Part shown: one piece after another, positions 35,902 to 43,483 of the stretch
How positions within the stretch are numbered: position 1 is the first letter of the stretch
Layout: every line of letters begins with the position of its first letter
Source: an uncultured Rubritalea sp.
GTDB taxonomy: Bacteria > Verrucomicrobiota > Verrucomicrobiia > Verrucomicrobiales > Akkermansiaceae
Assembly (NCBI GenBank): GCA_937132085.1
Contig: CAKZNV010000074.1
Location: forward strand, 1-43,483
Direction: 5' to 3'
DNA length: 43,483 bases
Program-made: the position numbers and the translations under genes
The notes under the pieces: model-generated
What the model saw: the letters and a program-made list of their open reading frames with translations, nothing else
Database searches by the model: none
Told to the model about the DNA's origin: nothing

Positions 35902-36390
35902 TTAGTAAACGATACTGTAACGGTTGCCTTTGTTGTCATAGCCTTGTCCATGTCCGTGAGTAGGGCTATTGGCAGAGGTGACATAGTTAAGAGTGATAAC
36001 TCGCCCTTTATTGCCTCTTACTATTGCCCTGCCTCTTTGATCATTACTGTATGTGTGTCCAACTCCTGAATAAGAAGTAGAGCCATACACTCCTAAATTG
36101 TAAGGATTGTTACCGTATGAACCGTAATTGCTGTATGATTGCCCTGAGTGATAGGAGTTTGACCCTCTAACGATAGTCGAGTAGCGTCCCACACATAACT
36201 CCCCGTCTGGCATTTGAACCTCAGCTTTTCCAGAGCCTGAACCATTCCATGTAAATTTAGCAGGTATGCTCGTAATTCCTTGTTGAGCAAGTTTTCCTTG
36301 AGTAGGAGTTAAGGTTACTTTTTTAGTTATAGAACAAGAAGTTGTAATGAAAGCAAAAATGGCACAGCTGACTAGGTTGGTGTATTTCAT
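35902..36390 (-). CDS. Gly/Tyr/Asn-rich lipoprotein
   Basis: 162 aa with signal MKYTNLVSCAIFAFITTSC; the lipobox is ITTSC (Cys19). The mature part is low-complexity, rich in Gly, Ser, Tyr and Asn (QSYSNYGSYGNN, VGHTYSNDQRG), with an RGNKGRVITLNYVTSAN segment. Likely surface-exposed in the outer membrane or periplasm. Family unknown. Possibly controlled by the divergent XRE regulator, which starts 61 nt away. Confidence 0.6.
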   Translation of the reverse strand: MKYTNLVSCAIFAFITTSCSITKKVTLTPTQGKLAQQGITSIPAKFTWNGSGSGKAEVQMPDGELCVGRYSTIVRGSNSYHSGQSYSNYGSYGNNPYNLGVYGSTSYSGVGHTYSNDQRGRAIVRGNKGRVITLNYVTSANSPTHGHGQGYDNKGNRYSIVY

Positions 36391-36399
36391 GAAATCAAC

Positions 36400-36413
36400 C
36401 TGACAACTGTCAG
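36400..36413. promoter_or_regulatory. Candidate operator between lipoprotein and XRE regulator
   Basis: Palindrome CTGACA-AC-TGTCAG in the 61-nt divergent intergenic region, 38 nt before the XRE start codon. Symmetric sites like this suit dimeric HTH regulators. Binding is inferred from position only. Confidence 0.4.
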
Positions 36414-36451
36414 ATCAATCTGCAAGTCAAATTTTTGCTAACAACTAGCTA

Positions 36452-36682
36452 GTGAAAGAGACAATAGCAGATCAGTTAACCAGAAAAATAATTTTAAAGC
36501 TAAGAGATATTAGAGTTGAAAAAGGATTATCTATGACTGAGGTCGCAAGTCGGGCAGGTTTAGATCAAGTTGCAGTTTCGCGACTAGAAAAGGGTGAGAG
36601 AAGCCCAATGTTACGCACAGCTATTTCAATCGCAAATGCTTTAGAGGTTAGTTTTTCGGATATAATCAAAGAGCTTGAATGA
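36452..36682 (+). CDS. XRE-family HTH transcriptional regulator
   Basis: 76 aa from a GTG start. The helix-turn-helix reads LRDIRVEKGLSMTEVASRAGLDQVAVSRLEKGERSPMLRTAISIANALEVSFSDII, a full Cro/C1-type domain and nothing else. Typical element regulator of lysogeny-like or excision genes. Divergent from the lipoprotein gene with a palindromic site between. Next to the right end of the element. Confidence 0.88.
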   Translation: MKETIADQLTRKIILKLRDIRVEKGLSMTEVASRAGLDQVAVSRLEKGERSPMLRTAISIANALEVSFSDIIKELE

Positions 36683-36780
36683 TTCCTTCATTACTTGGTA
36701 GGAAAAATCCCCCTCAATAAAGTAGAGGTGTAGCCCATAGCTTCGTTATAGATCTACTTGAATCTAAGCAGAAAAATATG

Positions 36781-36802
36781 GGGGTGCGACAAGGGGAGCA
36801 AT
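36781..36802. repeat. Candidate integrase arm-type repeat, right end
   Basis: GGGGTGCGAC-AA-GGGGAGCAAT in the same orientation as the left-end copy at 27276-27297, 104 nt inside the right attachment core. 19 of 22 positions agree. Confidence 0.55.
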
Positions 36803-36868
36803 AGAACCGTCATTTTAGTGCATTTTGTTGCATATTCCTGCATTTCGTAAAACTGAATAAGCACAAAC

Positions 36869-36901
36869 AAAAACGCTGTAACTCGTTAAAGTTACAGCGT
36901 T
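36869..36901 (-). terminator. Terminator of tRNA-fMet carried by the element
   Basis: CGCTGTAAC (36874-36882) pairs with GTTACAGCG (36891-36899), T run on the minus strand. Its sequence differs from the three host-type copies but keeps the same structure, so the element supplies its own terminator for the reconstituted tRNA. Confidence 0.88.
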
Positions 36902-36906
36902 TAAAT

Positions 36907-36983
<77 letters not shown>

Positions 36984-37079
36984 ATTAAGGTCTTGAACCG
37001 GCACTTGGTGCTTTTTGGTTCGGGCGGAACCTATGACAGAAAATGAATTACCGCAAGAACTTTCTGCTCTTTATTTTCA

Positions 37080-38756
37080 CTATTCTCGTTTGGCCTCTTC
37101 TTCTTGAATAATTTTGTCTAACTCCTCGGCAATTTCAGAAGAAATATCATTGAGTCCACCAGTCATTTTCAGAGGAATCCAGACTCTAGCAGTCTTGGTA
37201 TCCATAGGGTAAACACCTAAGATTTCAGGATACTTCTCAAACACTTCTGGTAAAAAACCTAGTCTTAGCTTTCCTGAAAATCTATTCACTCTTTCTTCAT
37301 CTGATTCAAAGTGAAGACCATTCGCCTCAATTGACTCTAGTTCTTTCTTAGGCTCGCCAGCACTATTAATGCCGTCAGCTTCTTCTACTTCACTAGCTTT
37401 GACTGAATTGTAAGTAAAATCACCTTCTACGATTAAGAATGAACCTACACGCATATCAGGAATCTTAAAGCTGGTATTGTAGCCTTGTTGAGTGACCTCA
37501 AATGACCCAGTATCAAAGGCTAACAATGAATAACTATGAACTGTATCTCTGAACTGCAGCACATCTTGAAACAATGAGAACGAACCTCGTAGAAAGATTC
37601 GGCTATCTTCCTTCGCTTTCGCTAGTTCCTCAGCAGTCGCTTTATCATCGTTTGCCTTTGTAGTGGACGCAACAACTTTAGATCTAGCATTATTCAGAGA
37701 GACAGTCGTCACTACTTTAAGTCCGTCACGGGTATTCATGTTACCCGATATCACTCCATCACCTTTGATCTTACCATTAAACCACTTCTCGTATTCTTTT
37801 CCTACAAGCCTTAGAACATCTATTCCAGCAAAGGAATACTCTCCCGTTACTTCTGGTTTAGCTTTGACTGCTATCTCAGCGGAGAAATCTATTGAACCTC
37901 CATCCACATGAAGTTTTGCAGAGTTAATTTCAACTTTACCATCCTTGTAACAGACGACGATCATCTTCTCGATAGCTGCATTTTTCAACCAACCATGAGA
38001 AAACTCGCCTCGTTCGATTTCTAATGACCAAACATTGTTAGCATACTGAGCCTTGATGGAAGCTCCTTTGATTTCGCCTTTATCTGGTCCGTATCCCCAT
38101 TTTAAATTTGCCTCTCTGATCGTAATGTTATGAGCAGCTAAGTTTGATGATTTTTTAAAGATCTGCTGGTAACTTTTCAGAGCTTGATCATCTGTATCCG
38201 CTCCTATTTTAAGCATACAAGTTAGAGTAGAAATATCGATATCTCGAGCTTTCCAGCCACTAGAAAACATACCATCAGTGATACCAAATGGACTAAGAAC
38301 AATACCGCTGACTGAGAAATGTTTTTTATTCTCTACCAGCATCTGACGCCCAGTCTTATCTTCTTCCACTTCCATGTCATACCAGTCTTGGAAGAATGTC
38401 TGCTCTGAAGCTTTAAGCTCAATGTGTGAGATCTTCATTTCGCCGTCGATAATTCCTTTATCGACTCTCCGCATACTCTTCACCTTAGCTTCAGAGGCTT
38501 GAAACCAGTTTTGAACATTGCCCTGCACCATATCACGGTAGCCAACAGAGGCTGGTCTGCTAGATAGGTAGAACCAAAAGATAGTCAGACAGATCAAGCC
38601 GAGAATGAGTAATTTAAACGCTAGAACGCACAATTTCGGGAATAGCGAGTTAATACCTTTAGCATGTTTTATCTGAAACAAGGTTCCTTGCTTAGATATC
38701 CATTGATCTAGCCTGACGTTGAAGTCAGCTTCTAGGCTATTTAGTTCTGGGTCCAT
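37080..38756 (-). CDS. AsmA-like single-pass membrane protein
   Basis: 558 aa. The N-terminal 40 residues are cytoplasmic, then one membrane helix (LCVLAFKLLILGLICLTIFWFYL, about 42-64) and a periplasmic domain of AsmA/DUF748-type repeats (GWKARDIDISTLTCMLKIGAD, VDGGSIDFSAEIAV, FNGKIKGDGVISGN, LRGSFSLFQDVLQFRDTV). It is likely a lipid-transfer or envelope-maintenance protein. Length and pattern are similar to the larger gene at 12535-15825 but the sequences are not close. Lies just outside the element. Confidence 0.65.
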   Translation of the reverse strand: MDPELNSLEADFNVRLDQWISKQGTLFQIKHAKGINSLFPKLCVLAFKLLILGLICLTIFWFYLSSRPASVGYRDMVQGNVQNWFQASEAKVKSMRRVDKGIIDGEMKISHIELKASEQTFFQDWYDMEVEEDKTGRQMLVENKKHFSVSGIVLSPFGITDGMFSSGWKARDIDISTLTCMLKIGADTDDQALKSYQQIFKKSSNLAAHNITIREANLKWGYGPDKGEIKGASIKAQYANNVWSLEIERGEFSHGWLKNAAIEKMIVVCYKDGKVEINSAKLHVDGGSIDFSAEIAVKAKPEVTGEYSFAGIDVLRLVGKEYEKWFNGKIKGDGVISGNMNTRDGLKVVTTVSLNNARSKVVASTTKANDDKATAEELAKAKEDSRIFLRGSFSLFQDVLQFRDTVHSYSLLAFDTGSFEVTQQGYNTSFKIPDMRVGSFLIVEGDFTYNSVKASEVEEADGINSAGEPKKELESIEANGLHFESDEERVNRFSGKLRLGFLPEVFEKYPEILGVYPMDTKTARVWIPLKMTGGLNDISSEIAEELDKIIQEEEAKRE

Positions 38757-38825
38757 TTATTGGTCTGGTGGTTTGAAAATTCGTCGGAGTGTAAGCAGAC
38801 AGAAACAAATGAATATCTCTGCACG

Positions 38826-38859
38826 AAAAAAAAGCGTGAACGTTGGGAACGTTCACGCT
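38826..38859 (-). terminator. Rho-independent terminator after the YlbF-family gene
   Basis: Perfect 12-bp stem AGCGTGAACGTT/AACGTTCACGCT (38833-38844 with 38848-38859), loop GGG, then a run of eight T on the minus strand. Confidence 0.95.
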
Positions 38860-38918
38860 GATAATACATAAAATTGTGTTTTTGGCTAGTGAAACTAGCT
38901 CAATGAGATGTTAGATGA

Positions 38919-39356
38919 TTAGCTGCAGCATCCACCACCTTCGCCGCCGCCACCACCGCAGCATCCACCACCGCTTGCAGCAGCAATTTCGTCTTCAGAT
39001 GGGACATGTCCTAGCTCCATAGTCATTCCAACATACTTGGAAACTGTGCTCTGGATTTCTTGGAGATCTTTCTGTGCTGCCATGAAGTCAGTCACTGTTG
39101 AGTTTTGAAGAAGCTGCTCACGTGCTTGCTCGAACTCAGAGATTTCTGATTCGCTAAGCTCTACGCCTGAACGTTGCTTTTGGTTCAGTGAATCACCCAT
39201 TTCGTGAACGGACTGATACTGAAGCTTAGCTTCATCATTGTTGAGGAATTTCTCTACCTGTGACTGAAGGGCTTTGAATGACTCTTGATTGACGATTGTC
39301 TCACAAAGTTCCTTGGTCTTAGCTACTACTGTTGTTTCTTCTAAAAGCATGCTCAT
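38919..39356 (-). CDS. YlbF/YmcA family protein with Gly-Cys tail
   Basis: 145 aa, ATG at 39356 preceded by AAGGAAAGG as Shine-Dalgarno. It is an all-helical protein of the Com_YlbF (DUF964) family: VVAKTKELCETIVNQESFKALQ ... HEMGDSLNQKQRSGVELSESEISEFEQAREQLLQNS. In Bacillus, YlbF, YmcA and YaaT form a complex controlling RNase Y maturation of transcripts. The C-terminal tail is unusual: Gly/Cys-rich (GGGCCGGGGGEGGGCC in outline, four to five Cys), a potential metal or [Fe-S] ligand set. In its own transcript with a strong terminator. Confidence 0.85.
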   Translation of the reverse strand: MSMLLEETTVVAKTKELCETIVNQESFKALQSQVEKFLNNDEAKLQYQSVHEMGDSLNQKQRSGVELSESEISEFEQAREQLLQNSTVTDFMAAQKDLQEIQSTVSKYVGMTMELGHVPSEDEIAAASGGGCCGGGGGEGGGCCS

Positions 39357-39465
39357 GCCTTTCCTTAAACCCTAGTTACTAATTTGGCAACACTAGCTTT
39401 AATATTTTTCTACAACTGTCACAAATATGCGCATTCTGTAGTGTATCTATTCGTGAACTCTGAGC

Positions 39466-40509
39466 TTAAGATTCCGTAGGATCTAGCTTTTCAAGCTTAG
39501 CCCTGAGAGCTCTCACCTCTTTCATAAGATCAGGCAGTTTTGCTAGAGCACCCATCTTTCGGTGTTCTTCACGCATCGGTCTTGCAGGGAAGCCTGCATA
39601 GACTTTACCTCCATCGAGTGATTTAGTAGCTCCTGCTCTGCCAGCTAGCACAGCTTGATCTCCTATTACGATGTGTCCACCCACTCCACCTTGAGCGGCT
39701 ACAGTTACATAGTTACCTAGCTTAGAACTACCTGCTAGACCACTCTGAGAGACGATCAAACAATGTTTCTGAGTCTGAACATTATGCGCAATTTGCACTA
39801 AATTATCTACCTTGGTGCCTGCACCGATAACGGTCTTACCAAATCTTGCTCTATCAATCGCTGTATTCGCTCCGATCTCTACATCGTCACCTAGCACGAC
39901 TATTCCGACTTGATCTACCTTAACATGACAGCCGTCCACAAGCTCGTATCCATAGCCATCGGAACCGATCACACAGCCTGGCTGAAGGATCACTCTATGA
40001 CCTATTTCACAATGCTCACGCACCGTCACATTAGAATAAACTAAGCAGTCTTCACCGAGCTTAGCGCCTTCGCAAATTACGGAATTGGAGCCAATTTCTG
40101 AACCATCACCGATCTCACAACCTGCTTCAATCACAGCTCCAGCTTTCACAGACACTTTCTCTGGATTTAAACTCACACCCTCAGCCACATGAGCTTTAGG
40201 ATGAATTCCCGGAGTGAACGTTCTCTGCTGGGTAGCGAGCGCTTTTACCACTGCGGCAAATGCATACGATGGATTCTCGACTTCTATCAACACCACATTC
40301 TCAGGCACGCTTGGTAATCCAGCTGGCACCAGGACAGCAGCGGCATTGGTAGCGAGGAAGTCTGCAAAATACTTTTCATTCCCTAGAAAGGAAATTTCTG
40401 TCTGCCCAGCTTCATCCAGTGAAGAGACTCCGGACACTTGCTTGGACTCGTCTCCTTGTGTGATTTTACCACCCGTGAGCTTTGTTATTTCTGATATTGA
40501 TAGTTGCAC
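39466..40509 (-). CDS. lpxD: UDP-3-O-(3-hydroxyacyl)glucosamine N-acyltransferase LpxD
   Basis: 347 aa, normal length. LpxD transfers an acyl chain to UDP-3-acyl-GlcN in lipid A synthesis. An N-terminal uridine-binding domain (LTGGKITQGDESKQVSGVSSLDEA) is followed by hexapeptide repeats (SEIGSNSVICEGAKLGEDC...), the catalytic His in VQIAHNVQTQ and a C-terminal helix with YAGFPARPMREEHR. Its presence supports a Gram-negative envelope. Divergent from sppA with a 108-nt shared upstream region. Confidence 0.97.
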   Translation of the reverse strand: MQLSISEITKLTGGKITQGDESKQVSGVSSLDEAGQTEISFLGNEKYFADFLATNAAAVLVPAGLPSVPENVVLIEVENPSYAFAAVVKALATQQRTFTPGIHPKAHVAEGVSLNPEKVSVKAGAVIEAGCEIGDGSEIGSNSVICEGAKLGEDCLVYSNVTVREHCEIGHRVILQPGCVIGSDGYGYELVDGCHVKVDQVGIVVLGDDVEIGANTAIDRARFGKTVIGAGTKVDNLVQIAHNVQTQKHCLIVSQSGLAGSSKLGNYVTVAAQGGVGGHIVIGDQAVLAGRAGATKSLDGGKVYAGFPARPMREEHRKMGALAKLPDLMKEVRALRAKLEKLDPTES

Positions 40510-40617
40510 ACAGCACGTTTGCCTAATTTTCCTAGTTTGTCACTGCCGTAAACTGCCAATTAAACATTTTTTAGCTTTCTGTAACCTTCCAGCCACATTT
40601 TGCTAACTACTAATACT

Positions 40618-42417
40618 ATGAAATATTCTAATCCTAATTTAAAAAATCTGGCTAAGCCATTAGCAGCTCTTTCACTTTCGCTCTCTGCTCTACCTTCCCT
40701 AGCAGACACAGTGGCGGTCTATGATCTAGAAGGCAACATCGGTGAGAGTGGCAATAAACAAGTGAGTCTCATGGATCTAGGAAATGCTGGCCGAGCACTC
40801 ACACATTTCGACATCGTAGAGAGCCTCAACTCAGCCATCACAGACGCTGAAGTCAAAGCAGTAGTGCTCGATGTAGACGCAGCTCAGATGTCACTCGCTC
40901 AAGTTCAGGAAATGCGCCGCCTACTCCTAGCTATCCGTAAAGCAGGCAAAGATGTCTGGCTCTACACTCAGCAGCTCAACACCCGCACCGCTCTACTAGG
41001 TAGCGCTGCGAACCACATGACTCTACTCCCAGAGGGAAATGTAGCGCTCAATGGCCTCTACTCAGAAAGCATGTATTTCAAAGGTCTCATGGATAAAGTC
41101 GGTGTCAAAGCTGAAGTCATCCACATCGGTGATTTCAAAAGCGCTGGCGAAACATTCTACCGCACTGGGCCTAGTGACTACGCTCAGAAGCAATCCGACC
41201 TACTCATGGACTCTATGTATAAGCAGATCATCAGCCAAGTCGCAGCAGGTCGTGGCATCGCTCCGGAGAAGATGAAGGCCATCATGGACATGGGAATGAT
41301 CACCGCCGAGCAAGCTCTAGAGCTAAAGCTAGTCGACCACCTCGAGTATCGCACCGATTTCATCAATATCATTCGTAAGAAATACGGAGAAGAAACAACT
41401 TACGACAAAGGCTACAACCTCCCTGACCTAGACGGCCCAGAAATCAACGGCGTCATGGATCTCCTCAAGCTTGCTTTTAAAAAGGACAAAAGCTCAGCTC
41501 TTAAAGAAGACTACATCGCAGTGATCACACTAGATGGTGGTATCGACGACGCATCGATCGCTCCAGTCAGAACAGAAATCCTCAACGCTAAACGCAACGA
41601 ACACTGCAAGGCAATCGTCTTCCGTATCAACTCACCGGGTGGATCAGCTCTCTCTAGCGATGTCCTCTGGGAAGCTACAGAAGAATTTAAAGCCACAGGC
41701 AGACCATTCATCGTATCCATGGGCGGAGTTGCTGCTAGTGGTGGCTACTATGTCGCAGCTGGAGCAGATCACATCTACGCAGAAGAAGGCACCATCACAG
41801 GATCTATCGGTGTTGTCGGTATGAAATTCGTAATCGGTGGAGCCATGGACAAGCTCGGTATCACCACTCATTCATCTCAGCGAGGCAAGCACGCTGACAT
41901 CTGGAACACTAGCCGCAGCTACACAGCGGAAGAACAGAAGATCGTTCGCGAATCTATGCTCGATGTCTATGGCACCTTCAAAAAGCGCATCACTGATGGA
42001 CGCGGAGAAAAGATCAAAGGCGACCTAGAAAAGCTAGCTGGCGGCAGAGTCTACTCAGGCATCGATGCTCTTAAGATCGGATTAGTCGATGAAATCGGCG
42101 GCCTCAATGAAGCCATCGAGAAAGCCGCAACGATGGCGAAGCTCGAAACCTACAACACCTTCTTATTCCCTAAGGCTAAGAATGGACTCGAAGGAATGTT
42201 CGCCAAAGACAGCAAGAAAGATCAGCACGAATTCATCGGAATGGCAGCCAAGAAGTCACCGAAAATCTTCGAAGCAGCATTCCTAGAAACTCCTGCTCTA
42301 AGACTCCTCGGACCTGACAAACAACGTCAGATCATCCAATTCATCAATCAAGTAGAGTCATTCCAAGACCAACGTATCCTACTCATTGCACCTAGTTTCA
42401 ATACCAAGATGAAGTAA
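40618..42417 (+). CDS. sppA: Signal peptide peptidase SppA, 67K type
   Basis: 599 aa, the long double-domain type. N-terminal signal or anchor (LAKPLAALSLSLSALPSLAD), two S49 repeats. The Ser-Lys dyad is split across the domains: Lys174 in HIGDFKSAGETFYRTGP, Ser374 in GGVAASGGYYVA. It cleaves left-over signal peptides in the membrane. The TTG at 40600 would only add 6 residues; the ATG at 40618 is taken. Followed by an inverted repeat element. Confidence 0.95.
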   Translation: MKYSNPNLKNLAKPLAALSLSLSALPSLADTVAVYDLEGNIGESGNKQVSLMDLGNAGRALTHFDIVESLNSAITDAEVKAVVLDVDAAQMSLAQVQEMRRLLLAIRKAGKDVWLYTQQLNTRTALLGSAANHMTLLPEGNVALNGLYSESMYFKGLMDKVGVKAEVIHIGDFKSAGETFYRTGPSDYAQKQSDLLMDSMYKQIISQVAAGRGIAPEKMKAIMDMGMITAEQALELKLVDHLEYRTDFINIIRKKYGEETTYDKGYNLPDLDGPEINGVMDLLKLAFKKDKSSALKEDYIAVITLDGGIDDASIAPVRTEILNAKRNEHCKAIVFRINSPGGSALSSDVLWEATEEFKATGRPFIVSMGGVAASGGYYVAAGADHIYAEEGTITGSIGVVGMKFVIGGAMDKLGITTHSSQRGKHADIWNTSRSYTAEEQKIVRESMLDVYGTFKKRITDGRGEKIKGDLEKLAGGRVYSGIDALKIGLVDEIGGLNEAIEKAATMAKLETYNTFLFPKAKNGLEGMFAKDSKKDQHEFIGMAAKKSPKIFEAAFLETPALRLLGPDKQRQIIQFINQVESFQDQRILLIAPSFNTKMK

Positions 42418-42426
42418 AATAATTCG

Positions 42427-42526
42427 GAAGCAGGAAGCGAAAGCACGAAGCCGCAAGCGTCAGACTAGATAACTAGATTCAATAACACCTAACGCTTGCG
42501 GCTCCCCGCTCCGTCCTCCGTGCTTC
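42427..42526. repeat. Imperfect 35-bp inverted repeat (REP-like) after sppA
   Basis: Arms at 42427-42461 and 42491-42526 share the outer GAAGCA end and the inner GCCGCAAGCGT block with several differences between; the loop of 30 nt includes CTAGATAACTAG. Could act as transcript-end structure or be a dispersed palindromic element. Confidence 0.6.
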
Positions 42527-42626
42527 AATCCGTTCGTTCTGCAAGATCTCAAATCATTCAAGACATCAAAACCTGCAACGCAGTAAATAAAAATTTGTGT
42601 GATAAAGTGTGGAATAATTCCTCATC

Positions 42627-42664
42627 AAGAGCCATCTTATGGACATGATTCATAGATGGCTCTT
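42627..42664 (+). promoter_or_regulatory. Perfect 11-bp hairpin around the selenoprotein start codon
   Basis: AAGAGCCATCT (42627-42637) pairs exactly with AGATGGCTCTT (42654-42664); the ATG at 42639 and the one at 42645 lie in the 16-nt loop. AAGAG in the left arm is the nearest thing to a Shine-Dalgarno. The structure would limit translation unless opened. It is followed by a short T-rich run, so a weak terminator is the alternative. Confidence 0.5.
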
Positions 42665-43483
42665 TATTATGTCCGCACTCACCACCACTCTCATATCCAG
42701 CTGTTCAGCGACCGACTCTGACACACCTCCAGAAATTGGGACAATTGAATGGAAGACCGATTACCCAAAAGCACTCGCTGAATCTAAAAAATCATCGAAA
42801 CCCATCTTCGCCCTCTTCCAGGAAGTCCCCGGCTGAGCAGGTTGTCAGCAGTTTGGTCAAACTGTTCTCACTCACCCACTCCTCGTCGACACGGTAGAAT
42901 CTACATTCACCCCCATCCTCATCCGCAACAACGTCGCAGGCAAAGATGCCGAGCTACTTAAGAAATTCAATGAACCAGCCTGGAACTACCAAGTGGTCAG
43001 ATTCCTAGACAGCTCAGAGAAAGACATCATCCCCAGAAAAGACAAAATATGGACGATCGACAAACTCACTGAGCGAATCCAGCAGACACTCACTAAACAA
43101 GAAATCAAAGCACCAAACTCGCTCAGACTCCTCAAGCTAGAAACCGAAACTAGCAAACAAAAAACTATCGCTCTAGCCATGCATTGCTTCTGGACTGGTG
43201 AAAGAAAGCTCGGTGCCATCGAAGGAGTCATCCTCACCGAGGCAGGCTGGCTCGATAACAACGAAGTCACCCTAGTCACCTACCATACCGACAAAATTAC
43301 TCTATCGGATCTACTAGACAAAGCTGCCGCCATCGACTGCGCCCACAAAGTCTATCTATCCACAGCCAACGAACGTAAAACAGCAGAAGCTCTCAAACGC
43401 TTCTCCATCGGCAAACTAGACAACAGCTACAAAAAGGCCAAAATCAACGACCAGAAAAAACAACTCTCAGACACCAAATACGC
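42639..43483 (+). CDS. Predicted selenoprotein lipoprotein, thioredoxin-like and MsrA-like (in-frame TGA; 3' end outside window)
   Basis: 281 codons to the window edge, with one TGA at 42834-42836 (position 66) read as selenocysteine. The N-terminus MDMIHRWLFIMSALTTTLISSC is a lipoprotein signal (lipobox LISSC). A thioredoxin-like domain follows, with the redox site FQEVPG-U-AGCQQFG (U66-x-x-C69). Residues about 178-235 are MsrA-like: ALAMHCFWTGERKLGAIEGVI with Cys183 in the GCFW position, then VTLVTYHTDKITLSDLL. A short ORF ending at the TGA is rejected because the frame is open for 215 more codons of recognisable domain sequence and a SECIS-like stem-loop follows. A TGC-to-TGA mutation or read error is the alternative. 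Confidence 0.82.
42834..42866 (+). promoter_or_regulatory. Candidate bacterial SECIS element at the in-frame TGA
   Basis: TGA at 42834-42836; AGCAGTTT (42847-42854) pairs with AAACTGTT (42859-42866), 8 pairs including one G-U, apical loop GGTC starting 18 nt after the TGA. Bacterial SECIS elements have the loop 16-37 nt downstream with a G among its first two bases; both conditions hold. Confidence 0.7.

Noticed and set aside
42639-42836. Short 65-aa lipoprotein ending at TGA
   Set aside because: The frame continues with recognisable redox-domain sequence after the TGA, and a SECIS-like stem follows; a selenoprotein explains the data better.

Overview
The window looks like a chromosomal stretch of a Gram-negative bacterium, most likely of the Verrucomicrobiota. 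It has LpxD (lipid A synthesis), FabV enoyl reductase, two AsmA-like envelope proteins, a DUF3634-like small protein and weak or absent Shine-Dalgarno sequences. The phylum is inferred from gene content and style, not proven. The flanks carry ordinary housekeeping genes. The centre (about 22.58-36.98 kb) is an accessory region built on an initiator tRNA gene.

Left flank (1-22.5 kb). In order: a partial XerD recombinase; a tlyA / DUF3634-like / MscS / RarD run; a translationally coupled metallo-beta-lactamase-fold hydrolase and ExbD-like protein; an OB-HD exonuclease-like protein; RsfS with tRNA-Ala(GGC); a small polysaccharide-export lipid-side protein; a secreted C39-like protease; kbl; a 1096-aa AsmA-like protein; fabV; tRNA-Leu(TAG); birA; a left-handed beta-helix sugar-transferase-like protein; a second MscS channel; and a metal-linked permease/TIGR03943 pair rich in histidine.

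Island (22.58-36.98 kb). One intact initiator tRNA-fMet (36907-36983, minus strand) and three partial or rearranged copies (22.7, 26.8 and 27.2 kb), each beside a near-identical terminator hairpin, divide the region into nested insertions. Between copies 1 and 2 lies an AT-rich leftward operon coding for a TIR-like protein, a HEPN-motif protein and a PIN-domain protein. This combination looks like an abortive-infection defence system, and I cannot match it to a named one. Between copies 2 and 3 is a small GIY-YIG nuclease gene, and a relic of the same gene lies beside copy 1. Between copy 3 and the intact tRNA is a complete 9.7-kb integrative element bounded by a perfect 54-bp direct repeat. 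It carries a tyrosine integrase, an AbiE-type toxin-antitoxin pair, an excisionase-like HTH protein, a primase-like protein, a DUF3987 P-loop protein, a G-run-rich candidate origin, four small envelope genes and an XRE regulator. The layout resembles a phage-inducible island or satellite.

Right flank (37-43.5 kb). An AsmA-like protein, a YlbF-family protein with a Gly/Cys tail, lpxD, sppA, and a gene that runs off the window. That last gene has an in-frame TGA exactly where a thioredoxin-type CxxC motif would begin (UxxC). A stem-loop fitting the bacterial SECIS pattern starts 18 nt after the TGA, and the frame stays open for another 215 codons. I read it as a selenoprotein: a lipoprotein with a thioredoxin-like domain followed by an MsrA-like domain. 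Its start codon lies in the loop of a perfect 11-bp hairpin.
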